Below are positions 19,742 to 29,602 of a stretch of 49,841 nucleotides of DNA, piece by piece. The notes under the pieces were generated by a model that saw nothing but the letters and a program-made list of their open reading frames with translations, was not told the DNA's origin and ran no database searches. The stretch comes from Thermodiscus sp. (lineage in GTDB: Archaea; Thermoproteota; Thermoprotei_A; Sulfolobales; Acidilobaceae). The translations under genes were made by a program, and so were the position numbers. The stretch is from the NCBI GenBank assembly GCA_015521175.1, contig WAOR01000124.1, positions 1 through 49,841 on the forward strand. Reading direction: 5' to 3'. Numbering within the stretch: the stretch's first letter is position 1; every line of letters begins with the position of its first letter.

Positions 19742-21831
19742 GGAGCCCAGAGATGCCCTACAAGCACTGGAGGACGCGTCGCTCCCGCAAGACTTGTCCT
19801 CCTCTAACCTACGGGTTCCAAGCCGTAGTGGCGGAGAAGCCCAAGGCGGCGGAGAAGATAGCTCTAGCCCTAGGCGACGCCCGCAAGTGCTGGAGCAGGG
19901 GTATACCCTACTGGATAGTCCGGAGAAACGGGAGGCTAATCGTCGTAGCCTCGAGCGCCGGCCACATGTATGGTCCGTATAGTAGTAGGAGGGGGTTCCC
20001 TGTCTACGATTTCGAGTGGAGGCCACTATGGGAGTACGATAAGAGTTCTAGGCACCTCCGCAAGTTCTACGAGGTCCTCGCCTGGATACTCCCTAAGGCA
20101 GGCAGCTACGTCAACGCTTGCGACTACGACATAGAGGGGAGCGTTATAGGCTACATGATTATAGAGGACCTGGGGGACCCCCGTAGGGCTAAGAGAATGG
20201 TCTTCTCGAGCCTAAGCCCGATAGAGCTCCGTAGAGCCTACGAGAACCTTCAACCCCTCGACGTCGAGATGGTTGAGGCTGGGAAGGCCCGGCACGAGAT
20301 GGACTGGCTCTGGGGCATAAACGTCTCGAGAGCGTTAATGGAAGCGGTCCGGAAGACTACTGGGAGAAGGGTCATACTAAGCGCTGGTAGGGTGCAAACA
20401 CCGACCCTAGCCGAGGCTGTTAGAAGGTGGCTTGAGACGCGCTTGAGGGTCCCCCAACCAGTGTTCAACTTAAACATAGTCCTCGAGAAAGACAATATAG
20501 AGTTCCCAGCTTCCCCCTCTGGGTGGAGGCCCTCCACTAAGAAGGCGGCCCAGAAGACGGCCCGCGGCCTGAGGGCTAGACCCTACATGACGGTTAAACG
20601 GGTGAACGAGGCCAAAGTCCGGGTCAGGCCACCTCCAGCATTCAACCTAGGAGACCTGCAAGCTGAGGCCGCACGACTCTACAAGTTCTCCCCCCTGAGG
20701 ACGCAGAAGCTGGCGGAGGACCTCTACCTTGAAGCATTGATAAGCTATCCGAGGACTAATAGTCAGAAGCTACCGCCAACTATTGATTACGCCCGCATAA
20801 TAAGGGCTCTAAAAGCGATCCCTAGCTACTCCAGCCTGGCCTCCAGGCTTCTGGCGGAGACCCGGGGGTCCCTCAGGCCTGTTCAGGGGCGTAAAGACGA
20901 TCCGGCTCACCCGGCTATCCACCCCACGGGGGTCCCTCCTAGAAGCCTTGACAGGGACCACTTCCTAGTCTATGATTTAATAGTTAGGAGGTTCCTAGCG
21001 GCCTTTTCCACTAGCGCAGTAGTCTCAAGGGTCCACGTTGTCTTAGAAGACGCTTGGGGGAGGCCTTACGAGGCTAGAGGGGTAGCAATTGCCCGCGAGG
21101 GCTGGTACTACTACTACCCATTCCTGCGCCCCCGAGAAGTGAGGATCCCCCCGCTAAAAGCCGGGGATAGTGTGAGGATAGCGAGAGCCGGCTACACCAC
21201 TAGGTGGACGGCGCCGCACCCTCCTCTCTCGAAGACAGAGTTGTTAAAGTGGATGGAGTCCGTGGGTATTGGTACTGAGGCGACGAGGGCTAGGATCATA
21301 GAGGTCCTCTTCAAGAGGGGATACCTCGAGTCCCGCGGGGGTAAGACAGTTGTCACCGATCTAGGCCTAATGGTTTCTGAAATCATCAACGAGCTCTTTC
21401 CAGAACTAGCTAAGCCAGACCTTACAAGAAGGTTTGAAGAGTACATCGAGGCTATCAGGACCGGTAAGGCCACGAGGAAAATGGTAGTAGATGAGACTAT
21501 CCGTGTTCTAGATAGACTCCTAGCCGAGTACTCTAGGAGACTAGAAGGCGTGGGAAGAAAGCTGGCAATAGCCCTAGGCGTTGCTGAGCCCGAGGTTAAA
21601 TGTGTAATATGCGGGAGGGAAGCAGTTTCCAGAGACCCTCTCCCACTATGCAAATACCACTTAGAGGCGCTCTCCCGGATTAAAGAGGCTCTCCCATCAA
21701 TTGCACACGCCCTAGATACTAGCCGGGAGGAGGCCCTACGCCTACTCGCTTCTAGGAGGGGGGAGGCTGGACAGTGGGTTGTTGAGGTAGCCCGCCTCCT
21801 TCTAGAGAGAGGGCTAGCCTCTTACTATTAG
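19738..21831 (+). CDS. topA: DNA topoisomerase type IA (TopA/Topo III-like)
   Basis: VVAEKPKAAEKIALALG toprim start, ACDYDIEGSVIGYMI, SAGRVQTPTLAEAV, LISYPRTNSQKLP, HPAIHPTG; C-terminal single CxxC..C motif. Confidence 0.93.
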   Translation: MRSPEMPYKHWRTRRSRKTCPPLTYGFQAVVAEKPKAAEKIALALGDARKCWSRGIPYWIVRRNGRLIVVASSAGHMYGPYSSRRGFPVYDFEWRPLWEYDKSSRHLRKFYEVLAWILPKAGSYVNACDYDIEGSVIGYMIIEDLGDPRRAKRMVFSSLSPIELRRAYENLQPLDVEMVEAGKARHEMDWLWGINVSRALMEAVRKTTGRRVILSAGRVQTPTLAEAVRRWLETRLRVPQPVFNLNIVLEKDNIEFPASPSGWRPSTKKAAQKTARGLRARPYMTVKRVNEAKVRVRPPPAFNLGDLQAEAARLYKFSPLRTQKLAEDLYLEALISYPRTNSQKLPPTIDYARIIRALKAIPSYSSLASRLLAETRGSLRPVQGRKDDPAHPAIHPTGVPPRSLDRDHFLVYDLIVRRFLAAFSTSAVVSRVHVVLEDAWGRPYEARGVAIAREGWYYYYPFLRPREVRIPPLKAGDSVRIARAGYTTRWTAPHPPLSKTELLKWMESVGIGTEATRARIIEVLFKRGYLESRGGKTVVTDLGLMVSEIINELFPELAKPDLTRRFEEYIEAIRTGKATRKMVVDETIRVLDRLLAEYSRRLEGVGRKLAIALGVAEPEVKCVICGREAVSRDPLPLCKYHLEALSRIKEALPSIAHALDTSREEALRLLASRRGEAGQWVVEVARLLLERGLASYY

Positions 21832-22287
21832 GGTTAACCCTCCAAGGTAGGGGATTTTCACTGGCACATTATGTACGGCTAAGACTACGCCCTTTACGGC
21901 TGTTAAAGGTACACCGCGGTACCACGACTGGTAGGGACACGGCGGGAGCCCCGGATCGGGGACGGGGTTGTTATCTCCCTTCACGACATAACAAATAGTA
22001 CCATCATATTTATATATTTTTATAACTCTATGAATAATATATCTACCCGCGTCCCTATAAACAATTATAGTTCCAACACGGATCTTCGAGGGATCCGGCT
22101 TTTCCAGTATCACTATATCGCCAGTGTGGAACAAGGGCTCCATACTCCTACCTTCGACAATCGCAAGCCCCCTGACGCCGCTCGCGATAGCCCAGGCGAC
22201 AACCGCTACAAGTATAACTACAACAGCTATCTTAGCATAGACGTCCTTGCCACTGGCCACCAGAGCATGCGCCCCTCGAGAATACAA
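21814..22287 (-). CDS. type I signal peptidase (S26B family)
   Basis: IVEGRSMEPLFHTGDIVILEKP (Ser active site), IIHRVIKIY, VVKGDNNPVPDPG; N-terminal TM. Confidence 0.9.
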   Translation of the reverse strand: MYSRGAHALVASGKDVYAKIAVVVILVAVVAWAIASGVRGLAIVEGRSMEPLFHTGDIVILEKPDPSKIRVGTIIVYRDAGRYIIHRVIKIYKYDGTICYVVKGDNNPVPDPGLPPCPYQSWYRGVPLTAVKGVVLAVHNVPVKIPYLGGLTLIVRG

Positions 22288-22353
22288 GCCTACTCGGAGT
22301 TTTAGACTATTAACAGTTCAAGAAGACCTGTCAGCCTGGAGGTTGCTCGCGAG

Positions 22354-23034
22354 TTGAATATTACTGTTTCAATAGACCCAAAACTAGCCCGCCTCGGAGT
22401 ACGAGTGGGCTTACTCATTGTCGAAGACGTGAGGGTTAGGGAGAGGAGTAGTAGACTGGACGAGGAGATCGAGCGAGTCGTGAATCTAGTGAAGGAGAGG
22501 ATCGGTGGACTGGAAGGCCTCCGGGAGCACCCCTACGTTAAGGCTTATAGAAGCTTCCTCTGGAGACTCGGAATAGACCCCACGAAGATTAGGCCCAGCA
22601 GTGAGGCCCTAGCTAGAAGAGTGCTCCGAGGGTCCCCTCTGCCCAGGATAAATAATATCGTGGACGCTGGCAACGCTTCCAGCCTCCTCCACATGGTGCC
22701 AATAGGCCTCTACGACCTCGACCGCCTGCAACCCCCAGTAAGGCTGACCCTATGTGAGGAACCCTGCAGTTTCGAGCCCATCGGGGGAAAGCCGAGGCTA
22801 CTGAAACCGGGAACACCCGTACTAGTAGACTCCTCCGGCTACGTAATACACGTGTATCCCCATCGGGATGCTAGGAAGACTGCCATAAATGAGGGGACCA
22901 GGCGCCTGTTAGCAGTCTCAGCCGGGGTTATGGGTGTAAAGGAGTCCTCACTGAGGGAATCCTTAGAAGACTTCGCCAATCTACTAAAGGTCGACGGGCT
23001 CACGCCAAGGCTTGGAGAGGTAACCATAGTTTAA
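22354..23034 (+). CDS. B3/B4 tRNA-binding domain protein (PheRS beta-like, standalone)
   Basis: WRLGIDPTKIRPSSEALARRVLRGSPLPRINNIVDAGNASSLLHMVPIGLYDLDRL. Confidence 0.85.
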   Translation: MNITVSIDPKLARLGVRVGLLIVEDVRVRERSSRLDEEIERVVNLVKERIGGLEGLREHPYVKAYRSFLWRLGIDPTKIRPSSEALARRVLRGSPLPRINNIVDAGNASSLLHMVPIGLYDLDRLQPPVRLTLCEEPCSFEPIGGKPRLLKPGTPVLVDSSGYVIHVYPHRDARKTAINEGTRRLLAVSAGVMGVKESSLRESLEDFANLLKVDGLTPRLGEVTIV

Positions 23035-23055
23035 GTCGTACGGGGGCGCCACGTC

Positions 23056-23889
23056 ATGAGCGAGGTTGAGACCGAAGAGCTTAGGAGGATCCTCTACCGT
23101 ATAGCAGGGGAGGCTTCAGGGTTCCTTAGGGATATGGCTTGCACAGGAGAGGCCACTAGAAGAGTTAAGGGCGAGACCTTTAGAGCGGATCTGGCAAGCG
23201 AGGAGTACATCGTAGACGCTCTACGCTCCGAGGGCCTAAAGGTTAAGATAGTATCGGAGGAGTCCGGCGTTATCGATACGGGTAACGACTACATCGTACT
23301 AGTCGACCCACTAGACGGTAGCAGGAACTATGTGAACTGCATACCGTGGAGCTCCGTTTCCATCGCCATCCTCCCCGGAGACGCCAAGAGCCTCGCGGAG
23401 ACCCTGGCAGGCGTCGTCGCCCCAATATTCTACGGAGACCCCCTATCCTTCTCTACATCCTCATGCTACAAGGGCTCCGTGAGAATCCCGCCTCCAGAAA
23501 GCTCGGAGAGATTCCTCTACGTCTACGTAGAGCACCCCGAAGCAGCCGTCCGACTAGCCGAGATCATAGACATACTCGGCAGAGGATTCAAAGTCCGTAG
23601 CCTAGGGAGCGCGGCTCTCGAAGTCGCATACGTGGCTATAGGCAGGGGGACCGCCTTCATAGACCTCCGCCCCAAGCTAAGGAACATTGACATAGCTGCG
23701 GCGGCGGGCCTGGCATCTAGGTGCGGGGCAACATTGGCAGGGCCTGGAGGGACCCTTGACTCTATAGGAGTTAGTGGGGTCGAGAGGATAGGGCCTATAG
23801 CAGTCTTCTCTAAGAACGTGAGCGAGAGTCTCGTGGATGATATTGTTAGAGGGCCGCTCAGCAGCGCCGGCCACAGCTCATTGCTCTAG
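23056..23889 (+). CDS. inositol monophosphatase / FBPase IV family phosphatase
   Basis: VSEESGVIDTGNDYIVLVDPLDGSRNYVNCIPWSSVSIAI and later AAAAGL. Confidence 0.9.
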   Translation: MSEVETEELRRILYRIAGEASGFLRDMACTGEATRRVKGETFRADLASEEYIVDALRSEGLKVKIVSEESGVIDTGNDYIVLVDPLDGSRNYVNCIPWSSVSIAILPGDAKSLAETLAGVVAPIFYGDPLSFSTSSCYKGSVRIPPPESSERFLYVYVEHPEAAVRLAEIIDILGRGFKVRSLGSAALEVAYVAIGRGTAFIDLRPKLRNIDIAAAAGLASRCGATLAGPGGTLDSIGVSGVERIGPIAVFSKNVSESLVDDIVRGPLSSAGHSSLL

Positions 23890-24002
23890 GGCTCGCCGTG
23901 GGGTAGAGTCCCTGCCGCATCACTGCGGCCACATAAGCTTATAGATGGGACTGCGAGGTTTAACTATACTAGCCTAGTGCTTGGAGAAAGGTGTATTGAA
24001 GG

Positions 24003-24239
24003 GTGGCTGGGATCGTAGCCTATGTCCTGATAAGGGCCCAGGTGGGCGGAGAGTACGATGTAGCAGTCTATGCCAGAAACTTCCAGCCGGAGGTGACAGA
24101 GGCCTTGGTAACGTATGGGAGCTATGACGTTGTCGTAAGAATAGAGACGGACGATATGGCCAGGCTAGACGAGATAGTTACCAAGCTCCGGAAGCACCCT
24201 CTTGTAAAGGAGACTGTAACATTAGTCGCTAGCCCCTAG
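24003..24239 (+). CDS. standalone Lrp/AsnC ligand-binding (RAM) domain protein
   Basis: 78 aa; IVAYVLIRAQVGGEYDVAVYARNFQPEVTEALVTYGSYDVVVRIETDDMARLDEIVTKLRKHPLVKETVTLV; GTG start, no HTH. Confidence 0.85.
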   Translation: MAGIVAYVLIRAQVGGEYDVAVYARNFQPEVTEALVTYGSYDVVVRIETDDMARLDEIVTKLRKHPLVKETVTLVASP

Positions 24240-25313
24240 AAGGGACCCCCTAGCCTCGTGTGGCACAGGGTATCGGAGGATAGCTGCTATACCCCCCATA
24301 AGGTATAGCCGCTCGCCGACCGGGCTATCCCGTGGAACAATTATAACACGGGCCCTCCTCTTTTCAGCCTCCTCCACAGCCCTGGTAACAGTCTCCCTTA
24401 AGTCGTCGTCTAAAGCGTAGAGTAATTCGTCAACTACGACTAGCTTTTCCACGGCACCCATTAGCGCCGTCGCTAGGACTTCACGTGGGCCAAGCGCTAT
24501 CCTCTCACCGCCACGTGAAGCCTCCCTGAGGAGGTTCGAGAGTAGCTCCTCCGCCTCTGTGATCTCGTACTCCCTGAGAACCCTCCAGACGCTCGGCCTC
24601 CTGAGAACCTCATCTACTCCCCCGCGCCCGCCCCTAGATGCCTCATCTACTATGACTGTGAGGTGAGGCGCTAATTCCCGGATCTTGCCAGCTATCTGAT
24701 CCTTGAGTGGTCCCGGCCCTGCAACTATTACTACTCTGGCACCAGAGTCGGCCGCGGTCCTAACTGTTTCCATCGCGATCTTTTCCACTATCCTTTGCTG
24801 TTCCTGTTCTCGGGAGGGGTCATCTTTGCCTGGGAGCCTTATGTAGTTGTCTACTACTATCTTTACGCCGTAGCTCGCCGTTATAGCAATAGCGTACTCG
24901 TCATAGTCCACCGCTACTATCACAGCTTTACCCGAGGGGCCCGAGGATTTCAGCTTCTCTATAGCAGTTTCTGGCCAGCCACCCGCTCTTTCCAGGATTA
25001 GCTCTGTCCCGGGGCTCACTAGGATTGACTGGTGCTTCCCCTTGACTCCGTACTCCTCAGGGCCCTCGACTATGACTCCAAAGATTCTTAGCTTGCCGAC
25101 GAAGGGCTGGAACTCAACGTTCTTCACTCTAATCTTGACGGTGATCGGCCTCTTCTCCTTCTCACCCCTACCTCCCTTAGCCACGTCCCTAATAGTGCGG
25201 CCCTTAACATAGTCTCCCGGCCGGAGCACTACCCGGAGAGCCCAGAGATCCTCTTCACTCTCCGGGCGGACTCGGAGCTTCTCCCTCCGCCTGTCTATTA
25301 CCTCGATTTTCAC
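24222..25313 (-). CDS. pelA: Pelota (Dom34) mRNA surveillance protein
   Basis: SEEDLWALRVVLRPGDYVKGRTIRDV, VVIVAGPGPLKDQIAGKIRE, ATALMGAVEKLVVVDELL. Confidence 0.93.
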   Translation of the reverse strand: MKIEVIDRRREKLRVRPESEEDLWALRVVLRPGDYVKGRTIRDVAKGGRGEKEKRPITVKIRVKNVEFQPFVGKLRIFGVIVEGPEEYGVKGKHQSILVSPGTELILERAGGWPETAIEKLKSSGPSGKAVIVAVDYDEYAIAITASYGVKIVVDNYIRLPGKDDPSREQEQQRIVEKIAMETVRTAADSGARVVIVAGPGPLKDQIAGKIRELAPHLTVIVDEASRGGRGGVDEVLRRPSVWRVLREYEITEAEELLSNLLREASRGGERIALGPREVLATALMGAVEKLVVVDELLYALDDDLRETVTRAVEEAEKRRARVIIVPRDSPVGERLYLMGGIAAILRYPVPHEARGSLLGASD

Positions 25314-25387
25314 TCTTCCCGATACCCCAAGGATAGAGGGAGTTGGAACCGGGGAGGATATACTGGCTCCCCGTGTTGGATATGTCG

Positions 25388-27835
25388 TTAGTATTCTAGG
25401 ATATAGGTGTACTCGTTGACCTTTACGGCTCCCTTCGGGGGTTCTCCGCTATACGTTTGGAATGTGGCCTTGTGCATTGCCTGGAGGTCTTTTAGGGCGT
25501 CTTGAGTCTCTTCGGGAACCAGTACTGTTACGTCTTTCAGGGGCTGCGATAGCTTTAGGCCCTTCTCTCTCTTATAGGCCCATACTCCCCTATTAATCTC
25601 CATTATTATTCTTGCTAGTCTTGCTAGTCTTTCTCTATCGGGTTCAGGGAATACCGGGTCGGGGTATGACTGCAGGTGGACACTAGCCCCGTAGAGTTTC
25701 CGGAAGGCGTAGTCGGTTACGAATGGCATTATGGGTGACAGCGCAATGAGTATTCTGCGGAGGATTAGGTGGAGGCCTAGCCAGGCGCTGGCCTGCTCCT
25801 CGCTCGTGTATGCGTTGTCTCTATTGTATGCCCTGTTCTTTACTAGTTCGACGTAATGGGAGGCGTATATGTCCCAGGCGTACTCGTAGAGCTTGGATGT
25901 GGGCTCGTAAACGTCTAGGCCCATGTAGGCTTCATCTGCTTCTTCAAGGTAGTAGTCTTGGAGGGCTATGAAGGCTTTCTCTATTTCTGTAAGCTTTGCC
26001 TCGCCTGGATAGGGGAAGGCGGAGACTAGTCTCGCAAGGTTCCAGAGCTTTGTGACAAAATTCCTCCCTGTCTTCACCTTGTTCTCATCGTATCGGTAGT
26101 CGTATCCCAGCTTGGAAGCTATTGCACTCCAGTAGCGGAATGCGTCGGCCCCGTACTTCTCTATTATGGGTTCTGGGTCGATCACGTTTCCAAGGCTTTT
26201 GTGCATCGGCCTACCCCTGGGGTCTAGGCCCATGCCAGTTATCCTCACCCATCGGAAGGCCTTCTTGCCTGTTAGCTGGTAGACTCTTAGGAGCGAGTAG
26301 TAGAGCCATGTTCTTATGATGTCTTGTCCCTGGGGTCGGAGCGTGTTTCGGAATGCCTTTGCGAAGAATCTCTTGTCCTTCATCCATCTCGTAACGTAGA
26401 GCACGCTTATACTCGAATCGAACCACGTGTCGAAGACTCTCTTCTCGCCTTCAAGCTCTTCTTTGGGCGCCCCACAGTACGGGCAGGAGTCCCATGGGGG
26501 CTCGTCCTTCCACGGTCTATAATACTGGCCGGGCTCCGGCACTAGCTTTGCTCCACACCTTTTACACCTCCATATGGGTATCTCTGTTGCGTAGTAGCGG
26601 TCCCTTGATATTGGCCAGTCCATTGAGACGCTGTTTATCCAGTCTAGTAGCTTCCTCTTATGCATCTCTGGGCGGAAAACTATCTCGTCAGCTATCTTCC
26701 TGATCTTGTCGAGGTATTCTAGCTGCTTGAGGAAGTACTCTTTCCTGAATATGATTTGGAGGGGGGTCTTACACCTCCAGCACACGGGTACCTTGTGTAA
26801 TATCATCTCCTTTTTAGCCAGGAGCCCCTCTTTCTCGAGTAACTCGGCAATCTTCCTCCTAGCCTCTTCCACAGGTAATCCGGCTAGGGGGCCTGCTTCC
26901 TCAGTCATGGTACCGTCAAGATTTATTAGTTTTTTAGGTTTTAGTCTTAGTTCATTGAAAAGCATTACGTCAACGTCGTCTCCGAAGCTGCATATCATCA
27001 TTAGCCCGGTGCCGAAGTTGGGGTCCACTATGGGGTGCTCTATGATCGGGACCTCGTGACCGTATATGGGGACTATCGCCATCCGCCCCTTGAGGTGCTT
27101 GTATCTTTCATCCTCCGGGTTGTAGGCTAGAGCGGCGCACCCCGCTAGTAGCTCTGGACGCGTGGTCGCCACAATCAGGTCTTCACCCGTATCTGCCAGC
27201 TTATACTTTACGTAGTAGAGGTAGCCCTCTCTCTCAACGTATTCTACTTCGGCTTCGGCTAGCGTTGTCCTGCACCGGGGGCACCATCGAACGGGCCTCT
27301 CATCCTCATAGATTAGTCCTCTGCGGAAGAGCTCGATGAAGGTCGCCTGGGTCATAGTCCTGTACTCGGGGCTGTCGGTCCCATTCCTCCAGTAGTCGAA
27401 GGAGCACCCCATACGCTTCCATACGGCTACTATCTCCTTCTCTGCCTCATCCAGGAACTTCCTGCAGAGGGAGAGGAATTTCTCCCTACCCTCTGGGGTC
27501 TTCGCCATTTCGTGAGCGTAGATTCCATAGGTCTTCTCAACCTGGACCTCTACGGGGAGACCGTTCCTGTCGGCATAGAATGGAACTATTACGTTGTAGC
27601 CTTTGAGCCGAAAGTACCTAGCTATCATATCTATCTGGGCGTAGTGAGCGGCGCCTGCAACGTGCCATTTACCGCTTGCATAGGGCGGAGGAGTATCTAT
27701 CGCTACAATATCCCGCGGATCCTCTGGGTCAAAAGATGGCTTGTAGAGGCCCTCCTTATCCCAGAGGTCTATAAGCTCCTTTTCAAAATCAACCGACCAT
27801 CTCTTCTCCCTTATCCTCGGCTTCAACTCTGTCAA
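25388..27835 (-). CDS. valS: valyl-tRNA synthetase
   Basis: IDTPPPYASGKWHVAGAAHYAQID, ATTRPELLAGCAAL, KSLGNVIDPEPIIEKYGADAFRYWSA; ORF extends to 27943, TTG near 27835 preferred because of the divergent neighbour. Confidence 0.93.
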   Translation of the reverse strand: MTELKPRIREKRWSVDFEKELIDLWDKEGLYKPSFDPEDPRDIVAIDTPPPYASGKWHVAGAAHYAQIDMIARYFRLKGYNVIVPFYADRNGLPVEVQVEKTYGIYAHEMAKTPEGREKFLSLCRKFLDEAEKEIVAVWKRMGCSFDYWRNGTDSPEYRTMTQATFIELFRRGLIYEDERPVRWCPRCRTTLAEAEVEYVEREGYLYYVKYKLADTGEDLIVATTRPELLAGCAALAYNPEDERYKHLKGRMAIVPIYGHEVPIIEHPIVDPNFGTGLMMICSFGDDVDVMLFNELRLKPKKLINLDGTMTEEAGPLAGLPVEEARRKIAELLEKEGLLAKKEMILHKVPVCWRCKTPLQIIFRKEYFLKQLEYLDKIRKIADEIVFRPEMHKRKLLDWINSVSMDWPISRDRYYATEIPIWRCKRCGAKLVPEPGQYYRPWKDEPPWDSCPYCGAPKEELEGEKRVFDTWFDSSISVLYVTRWMKDKRFFAKAFRNTLRPQGQDIIRTWLYYSLLRVYQLTGKKAFRWVRITGMGLDPRGRPMHKSLGNVIDPEPIIEKYGADAFRYWSAIASKLGYDYRYDENKVKTGRNFVTKLWNLARLVSAFPYPGEAKLTEIEKAFIALQDYYLEEADEAYMGLDVYEPTSKLYEYAWDIYASHYVELVKNRAYNRDNAYTSEEQASAWLGLHLILRRILIALSPIMPFVTDYAFRKLYGASVHLQSYPDPVFPEPDRERLARLARIIMEINRGVWAYKREKGLKLSQPLKDVTVLVPEETQDALKDLQAMHKATFQTYSGEPPKGAVKVNEYTYILEY

Positions 27836-27942
27836 ACTCGATACACCACTATTGCGAGCCTCACGGAGACCATAGTCCCTACACGCCAACCTCAATATTA
27901 AACTATACCGAGCTCTCCTTGCGAGGAAGCGGAGGAGAGGCA

Positions 27943-28359
27943 TTGGCCGGTCCGAACGAGGAGCTAGGACTATACCTCGTCGTAGTGTTCCTCGCGTTAC
28001 TAGTAGGAGCCACGGTAACGCTGGCGGGCGGGCCCCTAGGAGCCAGCGTTCTAATCGATATCAGCATAGTGGTGTATGCCCTCCTCGTAACCTCTAGCAT
28101 TACGGCGAGGCACGCGGTTATAGCACTGGCATTGGGCGCCCATATCGCAGCTCTCCTGAAATACTATTCTCACCCGATCATCCTACCATTTGTAATAGTC
28201 GAGAGGGGCGCCCACGGGTACACCCTTGATATAGACCTGGTTCAAGCAGTAATAGCATATGAACTAGTCTTTGAACGCGACCAGTTGCGGAAACTCTTAA
28301 AAGGCCTAACTAGAGAATCCAATGGCTCACGGGGATCGGGCGAAGCCGCCGTAGTATAG
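27943..28359 (+). CDS. small integral membrane protein, DUF-type
   Basis: TTG start preceded by ggaggagagg SD-like sequence; three hydrophobic segments; stop codon lies inside tRNA-Glu. Confidence 0.65.
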   Translation: MAGPNEELGLYLVVVFLALLVGATVTLAGGPLGASVLIDISIVVYALLVTSSITARHAVIALALGAHIAALLKYYSHPIILPFVIVERGAHGYTLDIDLVQAVIAYELVFERDQLRKLLKGLTRESNGSRGSGEAAVV

Positions 28360-28422
28360 CCCGGCCCAGTATGCGGGCCTCTCGAGCCCGTGACCCGGGT
28401 TCAAATCCCGGCGGCGGCACCA
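28345..28422 (+). tRNA. tRNA-Glu (anticodon CTC), CCA encoded
   Basis: Acceptor GCCGCCG/CGGCGGC, anticodon stem CGGGC/GCCCG with loop CTCTCGA, T arm CCGGG-TTCAAAT-CCCGG, discriminator A plus CCA. Confidence 0.97.
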
Positions 28423-28437
28423 ACCGCGCGGGACCCT

Positions 28438-28459
28438 AGGAGCGGCCTCAACCGCTCCT
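28438..28459. other. perfect 8-bp hairpin downstream of tRNA-Glu
   Basis: AGGAGCGG-CCTCAA-CCGCTCCT. Confidence 0.6.
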
Positions 28460-28485
28460 GGACTACACCTTCTTCCTTGGGATGA

Positions 28486-29556
28486 TTATAGGATGTCCTT
28501 CGGAGAAGACCTTTTCCGGAACGCGTATATTACAGCCCTTCGAAGTTCCTCTTTTAGACGCCTAATAGTTATGGCGTCTGACAAGCGGGCGACCGCTATG
28601 TTCCTGTGCCCTCCCTTATCAATTACTACCCCCTGCTCGTAGAGATAGTCCATGATTATCCTTGCCTCGCCGTGACCGGATCTTATTACCAGGAGCCTCG
28701 CGCCGTCACTCTTCTCTACAACTACCGCTACGGGCATGTTAACTATCTTATAGATGGCCGAGGCCAGGGCCGAGGAGCCCCTCTTCCTCCACTCATCCCT
28801 AGCGTCCACGAATTTAATGTAGCCGAGGTTCTCGGCTGACATTGCCAGTTTAACCGCGGCCTCCTTCAACTCTTTATCAGCTCTCTCGGAGACCTCGGCC
28901 CCGTACTCCAGTAGGTTCCCCTTCTCGCCTAGCTTGGGGAGCTTTATCCCAGGTGATTCGAAGGGGAGCGGGTTCCCTATCCACCTTACATACTTCTCCC
29001 ATGCCTCCCTGTTCCTTGTCTGGTTCAGCATCTTGGATATTGACGCGGCCATTGTAACTATCTTGTCGTTCACAGAGTCTACATACCTCCTACCGCCCTC
29101 GAGGACTGCGACTGCTGCTACGAAGTCCTTCATCCTCTGGGTGAAGCGTAGGCCCAGGCCTTCGAGGAACCTCTTAATGATGACTGCCGAGGAGGACTTC
29201 CCTATTACTCCGAAGACGCCGTATTTCTCCTCAAGCTCTGCCATTCTTTTCAGCGTAGACTCGTGGTGATCGAAGTAGTATATTTTGGCCCCGCACTCTT
29301 TGAGCTTGGCTAGCGCCTCCTCTACCTCTGCAGTGAGTGGTATGTCTATTATTACAACGTGCTCCCAGCACTTACCACTAATGCTCTCTAGAATGCTCCT
29401 GGGCCCTGAGGGGACTAGGCATACCTTCTCTTTCACTCCCTTAACGGGGAATACTCCCCTCTTCTCTTGGGCATAGTAGATTAGGGAGGCTCCTACTACG
29501 CCATCGGCGTCCCAGTCGGCTATAACTGCTACTTTGCACTCGTCGTTTATACTCAT
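28486..29556 (-). CDS. DHH family phosphoesterase (RecJ-like)
   Basis: VAVIADWDADGVVGASLIYYAQ, IYYFDHHESTLKRM, DKGGHRNIAVARL. Confidence 0.88.
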   Translation of the reverse strand: MSINDECKVAVIADWDADGVVGASLIYYAQEKRGVFPVKGVKEKVCLVPSGPRSILESISGKCWEHVVIIDIPLTAEVEEALAKLKECGAKIYYFDHHESTLKRMAELEEKYGVFGVIGKSSSAVIIKRFLEGLGLRFTQRMKDFVAAVAVLEGGRRYVDSVNDKIVTMAASISKMLNQTRNREAWEKYVRWIGNPLPFESPGIKLPKLGEKGNLLEYGAEVSERADKELKEAAVKLAMSAENLGYIKFVDARDEWRKRGSSALASAIYKIVNMPVAVVVEKSDGARLLVIRSGHGEARIIMDYLYEQGVVIDKGGHRNIAVARLSDAITIRRLKEELRRAVIYAFRKRSSPKDIL

Positions 29557-29602
29557 TCTGCACCCTCAGAGGTAGGATTGTTGAATAGAGGAGTTATATT
29601 GC

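Noticed and set aside
23914-23929. GCCGCA-TCAC-TGCGGC hairpin after the IMPase gene
   Set aside because: 6-bp stem only, no poly-T; could be a weak terminator but the evidence is insufficient
25610-25635. Short tandem repeat (cttgctagt x2) in valS
   Set aside because: Encodes LARLAR within a normal helix; too short to be a meaningful repeat
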